Shown here piece by piece: positions 32,820 through 41,183 of a stretch of DNA of 64,000 nt; within the stretch, counting starts at the first letter, position 1, and each line of letters begins with the position of its first letter. This stretch comes from Streptomyces bottropensis ATCC 25435 (GTDB lineage Bacteria > Actinomycetota > Actinomycetes > Streptomycetales > Streptomycetaceae). The notes beneath the pieces are model-generated. The model was not told the origin of the DNA. It did no database searches and saw only the letters and a list, made by a program, of their open reading frames with translations. The DNA lies in NCBI RefSeq assembly GCF_000383595.1, contig NZ_KB911581.1:6903519-6967518 (forward strand), read 5' to 3'. The translations under genes were made by a program, and so were the position numbers.

Positions 32820-33671
32820 GTGAATATCCGCTCCCTCACCAGAGGCGACGGCGTCGTGATCGGAGCAGCGGTATTGCTGTTCATCGCGTCGTTCCTCGAC
32901 AACTACTCCATCGACGGGATCCCCGACAGCATCGATCTCCCGATCCTCTGGGAGAGCGGACCGGTGCTGCTGAGCGTGGTCCTGGCTGGTCTGATCGGCG
33001 CCGTCTTCATCGTTGTCGCCAGGGGTCTGCCGCAGGCGCCCAAGATCGCCGGGATCGAACTCGGTCACTTCGGCATCGCCTTCACGATCTTCGCCGCGTG
33101 GAGCGCGCTGGGCAACATCTTCGATCCGTCCGGTGGCGGTGACAACTTCCCCGACACCAGTGGCAACGGCACCGACGCGGGCATGGGCCTCATCCTCGCC
33201 CTCATCGCCACCCTGGTCATGGCCGGCGCAGCCGTCGCCACCCCCCTCGTTCCCGCCCTCAAGGTCGCCCTCGTCGGCGCCCCGCGTCCGGTCGCGCCGC
33301 AGCCGTACGGGGCCCAGCCGCCCGGTGGTTACGGGTACCCGGGCGCCGGTGCGCCGGGTCCCTTCGGTGCGGGTCAGCCGGGGCCCGGTCAGCCGGGGCC
33401 GGGCCAGCCCGGGCCGGGGGCGCCGTTCGGTGGTCCTCAGCAGCAGCAGGCGGCGGCTCCGCCGCCCGCCGGTGACTTCTCGCCGTTCTGGTTCGCGGTG
33501 CCGGTGGCCCGTCCGCTGTTCGCCGAGGACGGTTCCCAGTCGACGATCGCCGAACTGGCGCCGGGCACCTGGTACCTGGCGGTCGAGCAGCGCGGCGCCA
33601 ACCTGGTGGCCCAGACGCAGGACGGCCGTCGTGGTGTCCTGCAGGACACCAGCGGTATCCAGCGCGGCTGA
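32820..33671 (+). CDS. DUF5336-type membrane protein with Pro/Gly/Gln-rich tail
   Basis: Encodes 283 residues from GTG 32820, with AAGGA upstream. Four membrane spans (VIGAAVLLFIASFL; GPVLLSVVLAGLIGAVFIVVA; GIAFTIFAAWSALG; GLILALIATLVMAGAAVATP), then a flexible tail of PGPGQ repeats, then a compact C-terminal domain (FWFAVPVARPLFAEDGSQST) with a FxxxxPVARPL motif. The organisation recalls the actinobacterial 34-kDa antigen-like/DUF5336 family. Role unknown. A strong terminator follows. Confidence 0.75.
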   Translation: MNIRSLTRGDGVVIGAAVLLFIASFLDNYSIDGIPDSIDLPILWESGPVLLSVVLAGLIGAVFIVVARGLPQAPKIAGIELGHFGIAFTIFAAWSALGNIFDPSGGGDNFPDTSGNGTDAGMGLILALIATLVMAGAAVATPLVPALKVALVGAPRPVAPQPYGAQPPGGYGYPGAGAPGPFGAGQPGPGQPGPGQPGPGAPFGGPQQQQAAAPPPAGDFSPFWFAVPVARPLFAEDGSQSTIAELAPGTWYLAVEQRGANLVAQTQDGRRGVLQDTSGIQRG

Positions 33672-33691
33672 TCATCACGCGCTGCACAGCC

Positions 33692-33739
33692 GTACGACAG
33701 CGGCCCCTCGCTCTTCCGAGCGGGGGGCCGCTGTCGTAC
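33692..33739. terminator. 22-bp stem terminator hairpin
   Basis: Arms 33692-33713 and 33718-33739 pair over 22 bp with one G-T-type mismatch around a TTCC loop. It separates the DUF5336 gene from the oxidoreductase gene. Confidence 0.85.
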
Positions 33740-33760
33740 AGTCGCCTCCCGCCCGAACAG

Positions 33761-33775
33761 CTGACGCACCGTCAG
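33761..33775. promoter_or_regulatory. CTGAC-type palindrome, copy 2
   Basis: CTGACGCACCGTCAG, perfect 6-bp arms around CAC, 11 bases before the ATG and overlapping the GGAGG ribosome site. A bound repressor here would block both transcript elongation and translation start of the oxidoreductase. Confidence 0.7.
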
Positions 33776-33786
33776 GAGGCAGGCGT

Positions 33787-34797
33787 ATGCGGCTCGGTCT
33801 GGCACTCGGCTACTGGGGGCGCGGTCCCTCCGCGGAGCACGTCCCGCTCGTCCAGGAGGCGGAGCGGCTCGGTTACGACTCGGTGTGGACCGCCGAGTCA
33901 TGGGGCTCGGACGCCTTCACCCCGCTCGCCTGGATCGCCGCGCACACCTCAAGGATCAAGCTGGGCACGGCCGTCGCGCAGATGGCCGCCCGGTCGCCGA
34001 CCACGACCGCGATGCAGGCCCTGACCCTGGACCATCTCTCCGGCGGACGCGCCCTGCTCGGGCTCGGGCTCTCCGGGCCGCAGGTCGTCGAGGGCTGGTA
34101 CGGGCGGCCGTTCCCGAGGTCCCCGCTGACCGCGACCCGGGAGTACGTCGACGTCGTACGCCAAGTTCTCAGGCGCGAGGCCCCTGTCGAACTGGACGGA
34201 CGCTTCCACCCCCTCCCCTACGACGGCCCGGACGGCACCGGCATCGGCAAGGCGCTCAAGTCCATCACCCATCCCCTGCGCGCGGACCTGCCCGTACTGC
34301 TCGGCGCCGAGGGGCCGAAGAACATCGCGCAGACGACCCGGATCGCGGACGGCTGGCTGCCGTTGTACTGGTCGCCGAGCCGGACCGACGTCTACGAGAC
34401 GTCCCTGACCGAGGTGCCCGAAGGCTTCCTCATCGCGCCCATGGTCCGGGCGAAGGTCTGCGAGGACGTCGCCGAAGGGCTGCTGCCCGTGAAGGCCATG
34501 CTGGGCTTCTACATCGGCGGCATGGGGCACGCCAAGCGCAACTTCCACGCCGACCTCATGGCCCGCATGGGGTACGAGGAGGAGGCCCGGCGCATCCAGC
34601 GGCTCTTTCTCGACGGGCGGCGCGAGGAGGCCGTACTCGCCGTGCCGGACGCCTTCGCCGACGAGATCTCCCTGGTCGGGCCGCGGACACGGATCGCGGA
34701 ACGGCTGGAGTCGTGGCGGAAGGGGCCGGTGACGGATCTGCTGGTGCTGTCCCCGGATCCGCACACGCTGCGGGTGCTGGCGGAGCTCAACTCATAG
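33787..34797 (+). CDS. LLM-class F420-dependent oxidoreductase
   Basis: Encodes 336 residues. Luciferase-like monooxygenase barrel: LALGYWGRGPS, SVWTAESWGSDAFTPLAW, DHLSGGRALLGLGLSGPQVV, and THPLRADLPVLLGAEGPKNI. These blocks closely match what I remember of mycobacterial Rv3520c, a KstR-regulon gene in the cholesterol gene region, so a steroid-related redox role using cofactor F420 is plausible. ATG 33787 has GGAGG ten bases upstream. Its immediate promoter carries a perfect CTGACGnnnCGTCAG palindrome shared with other steroid-type genes in the window, but no KstR-type site was found here. Confidence 0.85.
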   Translation: MRLGLALGYWGRGPSAEHVPLVQEAERLGYDSVWTAESWGSDAFTPLAWIAAHTSRIKLGTAVAQMAARSPTTTAMQALTLDHLSGGRALLGLGLSGPQVVEGWYGRPFPRSPLTATREYVDVVRQVLRREAPVELDGRFHPLPYDGPDGTGIGKALKSITHPLRADLPVLLGAEGPKNIAQTTRIADGWLPLYWSPSRTDVYETSLTEVPEGFLIAPMVRAKVCEDVAEGLLPVKAMLGFYIGGMGHAKRNFHADLMARMGYEEEARRIQRLFLDGRREEAVLAVPDAFADEISLVGPRTRIAERLESWRKGPVTDLLVLSPDPHTLRVLAELNS

Positions 34798-34842
34798 GGA
34801 GTGTCCGGGTTTCAACGACGGTATGCGGGCAACCCGTTGAGC

Positions 34843-35130
34843 ATGTCTCGATATAGCGGTTCCAACCAGGCGGGCCGGGTCATAGCGATCGTGGCCGACG
34901 TCATGGCCTTCATCCTGGGCCTGTGGATCCTGATGTATCTGTTGGGCGCGAACGGCGCGAACGACTTCGTGCAGTTCATCCATGACGCGGCTCGCTGGCT
35001 CGCCGGCTGGTCGCACGACCTGTTCACCTTCGACGAGCAGTGGGCGCGGGTCGTGGCCGGCTACGGTCTGGCGGCCGTGGTGTACCTGTTCCTGGGACAC
35101 GCGATCGCGAACCGGATGCATCGCCACTGA
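34843..35130 (+). CDS. Small membrane protein, 95 residues
   Basis: Two membrane spans are clear: VIAIVADVMAFILGLWILMYLLG and VVAGYGLAAVVYLFLGHAIA, with an amphipathic stretch between (FVQFIHDAARWLAGWSHDLF). ATG 34843 starts at MSRYSGSNQAG; GTG 34801 in frame would add 14 residues but has no spaced ribosome site. No family function is known; similar small proteins are common in Streptomyces. Confidence 0.7.
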   Translation: MSRYSGSNQAGRVIAIVADVMAFILGLWILMYLLGANGANDFVQFIHDAARWLAGWSHDLFTFDEQWARVVAGYGLAAVVYLFLGHAIANRMHRH

Positions 35131-35230
35131 GGCCCACCGCGTGGTGCCGTGCGGGTCCTCCGCCCGAGCGCCCACGCGGAAGCGGTCGGGAGGCCGAGGT
35201 GGTCAGGCGGGTGCGGGTCGGTCGGGGTTG

Positions 35231-35321
35231 GTCGCGCAGTTCCCCGCGCCCCTGAGAAGCAGGGGCTGCGCCCCGTGCTTCTCGGCCCGCCCGTCCCGAG
35301 GGCCCCGGGGAACTGCGCGAC
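35231..35321. repeat. Dispersed inverted repeat with internal hairpin, copy 2
   Basis: Outer arms GTCGCGCAGTTCCCC (35231-35245) and GGGGAACTGCGCGAC (35307-35321) are exact reverse complements. Inside is the GAGAAGCAGGGGC ... hairpin (35254-35283) that also occurs at 28262. Such elements are scattered between genes in Streptomyces genomes and probably act as terminators or processing sites. Confidence 0.75.
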
Positions 35322-35361
35322 AGGCCCCACCGGGCCGTAGGCCGCGCACGCGCCCCTCGGC

Positions 35362-36441
35362 TCAGCAGCACTCCGAGTCGTCGAAGTCGTCCAGCCCCCG
35401 CGGCAACCGCTCTCCGCCGAACACCGCGCACGTCGCCTCGTCGCCGCCCAGCGCGGCCACGGCCAGCAGGACGGATCCGGCGGTCCAGGAGGTCAGCTCC
35501 TCGGGCCAGACGGCTCGGTCCTCGAAGACGTAACCCGTCCAGTACAGGCCGGAATCGGGGTCGCGGAGGTGCTGGATGGACTGGAGGATGTCCAGGGCGC
35601 GGTCGGACTCGCCCATCGCCCAGAGTGCCAGGGCCAGTTCGGCCGACTCACCGCCGGTCACCCACGGGTTGGGGACCACGCAGCGGACGCCGAAGCCGGG
35701 CACGACGAAGCGGTCCCAGCTCTCCTCGACACGGGCCTTGGCCTCGGAGCCGGTGAGCGCGCCGCCGAGCACGGGGTAGTACCAGTCCATCGAGTAGCGG
35801 TCCTTGTCGAGGAACCGTTCGGGGTGCCGGCGTATCGCGTGCCGGAGTGCGCCGACGGCCAACTCCCAGTCGGGCTGCGGCTCCTCGCGCTGCTCGGCGA
35901 TGGCGAGGGCGCAGCGCAGCGCGTGATGGATGGACGAACTGCCGGTCAGCAGGGCGTCGTTCACCGGAGTGCCGTCGTCCTCGCGCTTCCAGCCGATCTG
36001 GCCGCCGGGCTGCTGGAGCCGCAGGACGTACTCGATCGCCGCGTGGACGGCCGGCCACATGCGGTCGAGGAAGGTGTCGTCGCCGGTGGCCAGGTAGTGG
36101 TGCCAGACGCCGACGGCTATGTAGGCCACGAAGTTGGTCTCGCGGCCGCGGTCGGTGACGTCGTCGGCGTCCCCGTCGGCGTAGGCGGCGTACCAGGAAC
36201 CGTCTTCGTTCTGGTGCCGGCGCAGCCATGCGTAGGCGCGTGCGGCGGCCTCGTGCTCACCGGCCGCGTCCAGGGCCATGGCCGCCTCGGTGTGGTCCCA
36301 CGGGTCGAGGTGGTGTCCCCTGAACCACGGGATGGCACCGTCCGCGCGCTGCACCGCGAGGATGCCCCGCACGGTGGCGGCGGCCTCCTCTGCGGTGAGG
36401 ACCCCGGGCAGGACCAGGTGTTCTGTCCGGGGCGTCGTCAC
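35362..36441 (-). CDS. Prenyltransferase/squalene-oxidase-repeat-like toroid protein
   Basis: Encodes 359 residues from GTG 36441, overlapping the methyltransferase stop (GTGA). It has repeated alpha-alpha units like those of terpene cyclases and glucosidase toroids (AAATVRGILAVQRADGAIPW; AYAWLRRHQNEDGSWYAAY; YVLRLQQPGGQIGWKRED). It lacks a DxDD or other cyclase acid motif, so a cyclase role is unlikely; a glycoside-processing (alpha/alpha)6 barrel is more likely. It ends in ECC. It is the last gene of a tight operon with a methyltransferase and a glycosyltransferase, suggesting modification or breakdown of a cell-surface glycan. Confidence 0.75.
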   Translation of the reverse strand: MTTPRTEHLVLPGVLTAEEAAATVRGILAVQRADGAIPWFRGHHLDPWDHTEAAMALDAAGEHEAAARAYAWLRRHQNEDGSWYAAYADGDADDVTDRGRETNFVAYIAVGVWHHYLATGDDTFLDRMWPAVHAAIEYVLRLQQPGGQIGWKREDDGTPVNDALLTGSSSIHHALRCALAIAEQREEPQPDWELAVGALRHAIRRHPERFLDKDRYSMDWYYPVLGGALTGSEAKARVEESWDRFVVPGFGVRCVVPNPWVTGGESAELALALWAMGESDRALDILQSIQHLRDPDSGLYWTGYVFEDRAVWPEELTSWTAGSVLLAVAALGGDEATCAVFGGERLPRGLDDFDDSECC

Positions 36442-37205
36442 TTGGCGGCCGCCTCGGACACGCCGGTGGTGTCGCTGTCGGCCAGCGCCGGCAGGTGCGG
36501 CTTGGTCGCGTAGGCCACGAAGCTCTTGCCGATCACCGGGTTCAGCGCCTCCTCGGCGACCCGGGTGAGCAGCGGCTTCTTCATGATGTCCCAGACCAGC
36601 AGCTTGTGGTACGCCCGCACGGGCAGCGCCTTGTCGTTGTCGACGCCGAACGCGCACTTCAGCCACCAGTAGGGCGAGTGCAGGGCGTGCGCGTGGTGGG
36701 TGCCGTACGGTTCGAGGCCCGCCTCGCGGATCCTGGCGAGCAGTTCGTCCGCCTTGTAGATGCGGATGTGGCCGCCCTCGACCTCGTGGTAGGCGTCGGA
36801 GAGTGCCCAGCAGACCTTCTCGGGGCCGTAGCGCGGGACGGTGACGGCAATGCGGCCGCCGGGCTTCAGCACCCTGACCATCTCGGCGAGGACGCCCTTG
36901 TCGTCGGGGATGTGCTCCATCACCTCGGAGATGATGACGACGTCGAAGGACTCGTCGGGGAAGGGCAGCGCGAGGGCGTCGCCCTCCATCGCGGTGGCGG
37001 TCGCGCCCTCGGGGGCCTCCCCGGCCTCCTTCATCGCGGCGAACCACTTGGCGACCTCGCGGATCTCCTCGCCGTTCTGGTCGAGGGCCACGACGCGGGC
37101 GCCGCGCCGGTAGCACTCGAAGGCGTGCCGGCCCGCTCCACAGCCGAGATCCAGGACCCGGTCCCCCGGGGCGAGGGGGAAGCGGGAGAAATCGACGGTC
37201 AGCAC
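36438..37205 (-). CDS. Class I SAM-dependent methyltransferase
   Basis: Encodes 255 residues. SAM-binding motif VLDLGCGAGRHAFE, acidic motif VVALDQN, and EVMEHIPDDKGVLAEMVRVL, then LKPGGRIAVTVP, place it with Methyltransf_11 enzymes. GTG 37205 overlaps the end of the glycosyltransferase by seven bases and its stop overlaps the next start. The tight coupling of glycosyltransferase, methyltransferase and toroid protein points to one glycan pathway. The acceptor is unknown. Confidence 0.85.
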   Translation of the reverse strand: MLTVDFSRFPLAPGDRVLDLGCGAGRHAFECYRRGARVVALDQNGEEIREVAKWFAAMKEAGEAPEGATATAMEGDALALPFPDESFDVVIISEVMEHIPDDKGVLAEMVRVLKPGGRIAVTVPRYGPEKVCWALSDAYHEVEGGHIRIYKADELLARIREAGLEPYGTHHAHALHSPYWWLKCAFGVDNDKALPVRAYHKLLVWDIMKKPLLTRVAEEALNPVIGKSFVAYATKPHLPALADSDTTGVSEAAAK

Positions 37206-38785
37206 GTGGCCCTGCTTTCGCGGTTGGCGTTTTCGCGGTTGGTCTCGACTACGTCGTCGGCGGCTGCGACAGCCCTGTGGGGCTCGACGGGCCCGTGGGG
37301 CTCGACGCCCTCGTGGGTCGCGACACCCCCGTGCGGGTCACCGGCCCTGTCGATCGCGGCGGCGTCGGCCGCTTCGACGGTCGCCGTGGTCTCGACGGTC
37401 GCCGTGGTCTCGACGGCTGGATCGGCCGCCGGTACGGCGCTCGCGGCGGCCTTCGCCGGGCGTACCCCCGCGCGGGCGACGGCCTCGCGGTAGTGGGCGA
37501 CCGTGCCCTCTGCGGCGCGGGCCCAGGTGAACCGCCGGAGCACCCGCTCGCGGCCGGCGCGGCCGAGCCGCCGCCGCAGTTCCGGGTCGCCGAGGAGCCT
37601 GCTCAGGGCGGCGGCCAGGGCGCCCGGGTCGCCCGGGGGCACCGCGAGGCAGGTCTCGCCGTCGGGTCCGGCGACCTCCGGTATGGCTCCGCCGGTGGTA
37701 GCGACCAGCGGCGTGGCGGTGGCCATGGCCTCGGCGGCGGGCAGGGAGAACCCCTCGTACAGCGAGGGCACACAGGCGGCCTCGGCCGAGCGGACCAGGT
37801 CGACCAGCTCGGCGTCCGAGATGCCCTTGACGAACTCGACGGCGCCTTCGAGGCCGTACCGTTCGATCGCCTGCGCGACCGGGCCCTCGGTGGGCCGCTT
37901 GCCGACGACGACGAGATGGGCGGCGGGATGCTCGGCGCGCACCTTGGCGAGCGCCTCGACGAGGAAGACGAGTCCCTTGAGCGGCACGTCCGCGCTGGAG
38001 GTGGTGACGATCCGTCCGGGCACCTCGGCCACGGCCGGATTCGGCGAGAAGAGGTCGGTGTCGGCGCCGATGTGCACCACGTGCATCCGGTCGTCGCGGA
38101 CACCGAGGTGGTCGACTATCTCCTGGCGGGAGGTGCCGGAGACGGTGAGCACGGACGGCAGCCGCCGCGCGACCCGCTTCTGCATGCGCGTGAACGCGTA
38201 CCAGCGGCGCACGGACATCCGGCGCTGCCATCCCTCGGCGGCGTCCAGCTCCAACTGGCGGTCGACGGTGATGGGGTGGTGGATGGTGGTGACGAGGGGC
38301 GCGCCCACGTCACCCAGCAGACCGTAACCGAGGGTCTGGTTGTCGTGGACGACGTCGAACTCCCCGCGCCGGGCGCGCAGATGGCGGCGGGCGCGGAGGG
38401 AGAACGTCAGGGGCTCGGGGAAGCCGCCGGTCCACATCGTCGCCACTTCGAGGGCGTCGACCCAGTCGCGGTACTCGTCCCGCTTCGGCGTGCGGAAGGG
38501 GTCGGGCTGGCGGTAGAGGTCGAGGCTCGGCAGCTCGGTGAGGGAGATCCCGCCCGGACCGTCGAGGGGTACGGCGTCCTCGTCGAGAACGGGGTAGGGC
38601 TGGGAGCCGATCACCTCGACCTGATGGCCGAGGCGGGCCAGCTCGCGCGAGAGGTGCCGTACGTAGACGCCCTGCCCCCCGCAGAACGGGTTCCCTTTAT
38701 AGGTGAGGAGCGCGATGTTGAGCGGTCGCTCGCCGTCCGCGGCGAGGTCACGTCGGGACCCCGCCTGACTGGCCTCCGCGGTCAC
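37199..38785 (-). CDS. GT4-family glycosyltransferase
   Basis: Encodes 528 residues from GTG 38785 (GAAGGGGG six bases upstream; GTG 38803 is an alternative). GT-B fold: N-terminal PFCGGQGVYVRHLSRELARLGH binds acceptor, C-terminal SLYEGFSLPAAEAMATATPLV is the donor-binding E(x7)E motif, with HIGADTDLFSP and ADVPLKGLVFLVEALAK between. GDVGAPLVTTIHHPITVDRQ is notable for this subgroup. The last ~80 residues are a low-complexity tail of VETTA(T) repeats encoded by 18-bp repeats (37375-37417). First gene of a three-gene operon. Confidence 0.9.
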   Translation of the reverse strand: MTAEASQAGSRRDLAADGERPLNIALLTYKGNPFCGGQGVYVRHLSRELARLGHQVEVIGSQPYPVLDEDAVPLDGPGGISLTELPSLDLYRQPDPFRTPKRDEYRDWVDALEVATMWTGGFPEPLTFSLRARRHLRARRGEFDVVHDNQTLGYGLLGDVGAPLVTTIHHPITVDRQLELDAAEGWQRRMSVRRWYAFTRMQKRVARRLPSVLTVSGTSRQEIVDHLGVRDDRMHVVHIGADTDLFSPNPAVAEVPGRIVTTSSADVPLKGLVFLVEALAKVRAEHPAAHLVVVGKRPTEGPVAQAIERYGLEGAVEFVKGISDAELVDLVRSAEAACVPSLYEGFSLPAAEAMATATPLVATTGGAIPEVAGPDGETCLAVPPGDPGALAAALSRLLGDPELRRRLGRAGRERVLRRFTWARAAEGTVAHYREAVARAGVRPAKAAASAVPAADPAVETTATVETTATVEAADAAAIDRAGDPHGGVATHEGVEPHGPVEPHRAVAAADDVVETNRENANRESRATC

Positions 38786-38840
38786 TCCTGGCCCCCTTCT
38801 CACTTGCGATTTCCCGTGAGATTACGACGAGACGGTAATC

Positions 38841-38854
38841 TAGAACAAGTTTCA
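38841..38854. promoter_or_regulatory. KstR-type operator (exact match) upstream of kstR-like gene
   Basis: TAGAACAAGTTTCA matches TnnAACnnGTTnnA at all fixed positions. It lies 149 bases before the KstR-like gene and 55 bases before the divergent glycosyltransferase, so it can serve autoregulation of the former and possibly control of the latter. Confidence 0.7.
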
Positions 38855-39003
38855 GAGTTGATCGTTCAAGAGGCTCTGAATCTACCGGCTGGTAGAACGG
38901 CTGTGAGAGGTGGATCAGGTGATTCACGCCACGGCACACGCCCTGGCATGCTATTTGATCGCATACCCTCACCGATCGTCACGACTGTCACGGAACGAGA
39001 CCC

Positions 39004-39642
39004 ATGCCTGCGGAAGTCAAGGTGGAAGCCGGCGCCGGGCGACCGGACTCACCGCCCCTCACGGAGCGGCAGGAGGCCCGTCGGCGCCGGATCCTGCACG
39101 CGAGTGCCCAGCTGGCCAGCCGGGGCGGTTTCGACGCCGTGCAGATGCGGGAGGTCGCCGAGTCCTCACAGGTGGCGCTCGGCACGCTCTACCGCTACTT
39201 CCCCTCGAAGATCCATCTGCTGGTCGCCACGATGCAGGCCCAGTTGGAGCACATGCACGGCACGCTGCGCAAGAAACCCCCGAGTGGCGCGACGGCGGCC
39301 GAGCGCGTCGCCGAGACCCTGATGCGCGCCTTCCGCGCCCTGCAGCGCGAGCCCCACCTCGCCGACGCCATGGTCCGCGCCCTCACCTTCGCCGACCGCA
39401 GCGTCAGCCCCGAGGTCGACCAGGTCTCCCACCAGACGACCGCGATCATCCTCGACGCGATGGGCCTGGAGGACCCGAGCCCGGAGCAGCTGTCGGCGGT
39501 CCGCGTCATCGAGCACACCTGGCACTCGGCCCTCATCACCTGGCTCTCCGGCCGCGCCTCGATCGCCCAGGTGAAGATCGACATCGAGACGGTGTGTCGC
39601 CTGATCGACCTGACGGCGCCGGACCGGCGGAAGCAGGCCTGA
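39004..39642 (+). CDS. TetR-family repressor, KstR-like
   Basis: Encodes 212 residues from ATG 39004. The DNA-binding domain (ARRRRILHASAQLASRGGFD, AVQMREVAESSQVALGTLYR, YFPSKIHLLVATM) is nearly the KstR signature, in particular GGFDAVQMREVAE and TLYRYFPSKIHLLV. The C-terminal ligand domain has LADAMVRALTFADRSVSPEVDQV, also as in KstR. In mycobacteria KstR represses cholesterol-catabolism genes and is released by a steroid-derived CoA thioester. Exact KstR-type operators lie upstream of this gene and of several steroid-type genes in the window. The effector in this organism is inferred. Confidence 0.85.
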   Translation: MPAEVKVEAGAGRPDSPPLTERQEARRRRILHASAQLASRGGFDAVQMREVAESSQVALGTLYRYFPSKIHLLVATMQAQLEHMHGTLRKKPPSGATAAERVAETLMRAFRALQREPHLADAMVRALTFADRSVSPEVDQVSHQTTAIILDAMGLEDPSPEQLSAVRVIEHTWHSALITWLSGRASIAQVKIDIETVCRLIDLTAPDRRKQA

Positions 39643-39986
39643 AGCAGGGGCTCGAAGCAGGCGGGAACCGGCGGGGGCAGGCCTGTCGGGGAAACGGCAG
39701 CACGAAAGACCTACGAGACGGGTTCCCTGTGCCGGCACCACTCATCCGGCATCAGGTGCCGAGGGTCACCGTCAGGCCCTGTCGTGCCGCCTTCCGGCCT
39801 CTCAGCCCGACCGTCGACGTCGGCACCGGCGGATCTGCTGCCTCTCGCCGCTGTCGGCTACTTCGGTCGGCTCCCTCACTCGTCTCGTAGGCTGATTTCT
39901 ACGATAGAACGCCCGCACGGGAATGCAACCCCTCAAAGGTGATTTTTTTCCCATTCCGGGCGAAGTGCTCGGCGACGCGTATGCCC
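39643..39986. other. Non-coding gap between kstR-like and TPR genes
   Basis: Convergent 3' ends flank this 344-bp stretch. It has GCAGGxG-type short repeats at 39643-39690 and an A/T-richer patch at 39890-39950. No supported gene, terminator or operator. Confidence 0.4.
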
Positions 39987-40889
39987 CTACGCCACGGCCT
40001 CCAGCCCGCTCCAGCTCCGCCCGATCGCCTTCTCCCCCGCCCATCGGTCGAGCAGCCGGCAAGCATCCTCCTCCGGGGCCGCCAGACAGACGCGCTGGGC
40101 GCCCGCGTGGGCGGGCCGGGGCTCCTTGTGGAGGGTGCCCTCGCTGCAGCAGGCGCAGTGCGTCGTCAGGGTGTCGGCGGGCTCGGCGGCGAAGTCGTGG
40201 TCGGCGAAGAGGGTGGTGAGGGCTTCCAGGTCGCCCGGTTCGGCGGCCGCGACCGTCACCTGGAACGTGGGCAGGTCGGAGGGCTCGAAGAGGAGCAGCT
40301 CGTCGAAGACGGGATAGGTCGTGCCGTCGACGACGCGTTCGCCGTTCGGTTGCCCGTCGTGGAGGACGATCTCGCCGAAGCGGCGGCCGCCGGTCACGGG
40401 GACGTTCAGCACGCGCCCGCGCGTCGGGCACAGCCGGTCGATCCACACCACCTCGCGGGCACCGTCGGTGTCCAGGCGGACGCAGGCCCGGCCGAAGCGG
40501 CCGTGGATCTCGCCCTCATCACCACCCGCGCCCTCGCTCTCGCCCTCGCTCTCACTCTCGGGCAGCCGGATGCCGAAGCCGGCCCAGGCGTCGCGGGCGA
40601 CGGCCCAGTCGCGGCGGACCGTGGCCGCGATGCCCAGGTTCCAGAAGGCGGGGTCGCCCTCGCCACGTGGTGCGCGGGCGGCGGCCTGGACACCGAGTTC
40701 GTACGCCTTGTCCCAGTCGCGCAGGAACTTGTGGGCGAGCGCGGCGTCGTACCACCACTCCGCGCTCGGCTTCTCGTCCGGGAAATGGGCGAGCACCTGC
40801 TCGTAGAGGTCGGCGGCGCGCTGCCACTCCTCGGCGTCCCAGGCCGCGTACGCCTGCTCGATCAGCTTCCTGGCCTCGGACTTCTCCAC
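39987..40889 (-). CDS. TPR-type protein of unknown function
   Basis: Encodes 300 residues. Residues 1-115 contain about three tetratricopeptide-like helical pairs (AYAAWDAEEWQRAADLYEQV; AEWWYDAALAHKFLRDWDKAY; DPAFWNLGIAATVRRDWAVA). A linker of ESESEGESEG follows, then a second domain with conserved VVWIDRLCPTRGRVLNVP and FGEIVLHDGQPNGERVV, and a CACC cluster near 247 that could bind a metal. No family name recalled. It sits 54 bases from the ferredoxin gene on the same strand but downstream of it, so it may be the end of the ALDH-ferredoxin operon. Confidence 0.7.
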   Translation of the reverse strand: MEKSEARKLIEQAYAAWDAEEWQRAADLYEQVLAHFPDEKPSAEWWYDAALAHKFLRDWDKAYELGVQAAARAPRGEGDPAFWNLGIAATVRRDWAVARDAWAGFGIRLPESESEGESEGAGGDEGEIHGRFGRACVRLDTDGAREVVWIDRLCPTRGRVLNVPVTGGRRFGEIVLHDGQPNGERVVDGTTYPVFDELLLFEPSDLPTFQVTVAAAEPGDLEALTTLFADHDFAAEPADTLTTHCACCSEGTLHKEPRPAHAGAQRVCLAAPEEDACRLLDRWAGEKAIGRSWSGLEAVA

Positions 40890-40943
40890 GTTCCCCGCTC
40901 CGGCTTCCCGATCGTCCCGTTACCGACCGCAGAGCGTAGGCCC

Positions 40944-41177
40944 CTACTCCTCGGGCGGGAACACCGGCTCCCCGCTGCCCAGCAGGGCGATCGCGATCGC
41001 CTCCACCGGGCAGCCCTCCGCCGCCTTCAGGATGCGTTCGTTGGCGTCGGGGTCGGGGGCGGTGGGGTGGGACTGCATGGCGGAATCGAGGCGGAAGGCG
41101 TCCGGGGCGAGGTGGGTGCACTGGGCGGAGCCGATGCAGAGGGCGCGGTCGACCTCCACGTGCCAGCGGTCACCCAT
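40944..41177 (-). CDS. 3Fe-4S-type ferredoxin of P450 partner class
   Basis: Encodes 77 residues. Cluster cysteines C14 and C20 lie in CIGSAQC and C56 in CP, with Ser17 where a second cysteine would sit in a 4Fe-4S protein; this is the Streptomyces/mycobacterial [3Fe-4S] ferredoxin pattern that feeds electrons to cytochromes P450. It starts six bases after the aldehyde dehydrogenase stop, so the two are co-transcribed. The likely client is the CYP125-like P450 at 62.7 kb, which has no adjacent ferredoxin. That pairing is inference. Confidence 0.9.
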   Translation of the reverse strand: MGDRWHVEVDRALCIGSAQCTHLAPDAFRLDSAMQSHPTAPDPDANERILKAAEGCPVEAIAIALLGSGEPVFPPEE

Positions 41178-41183
41178 CGCCGG

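Noticed and set aside
39890..39912. TAGAACGCCCG as a further KstR-type operator
   Set aside because: The second half-site GTT is absent.
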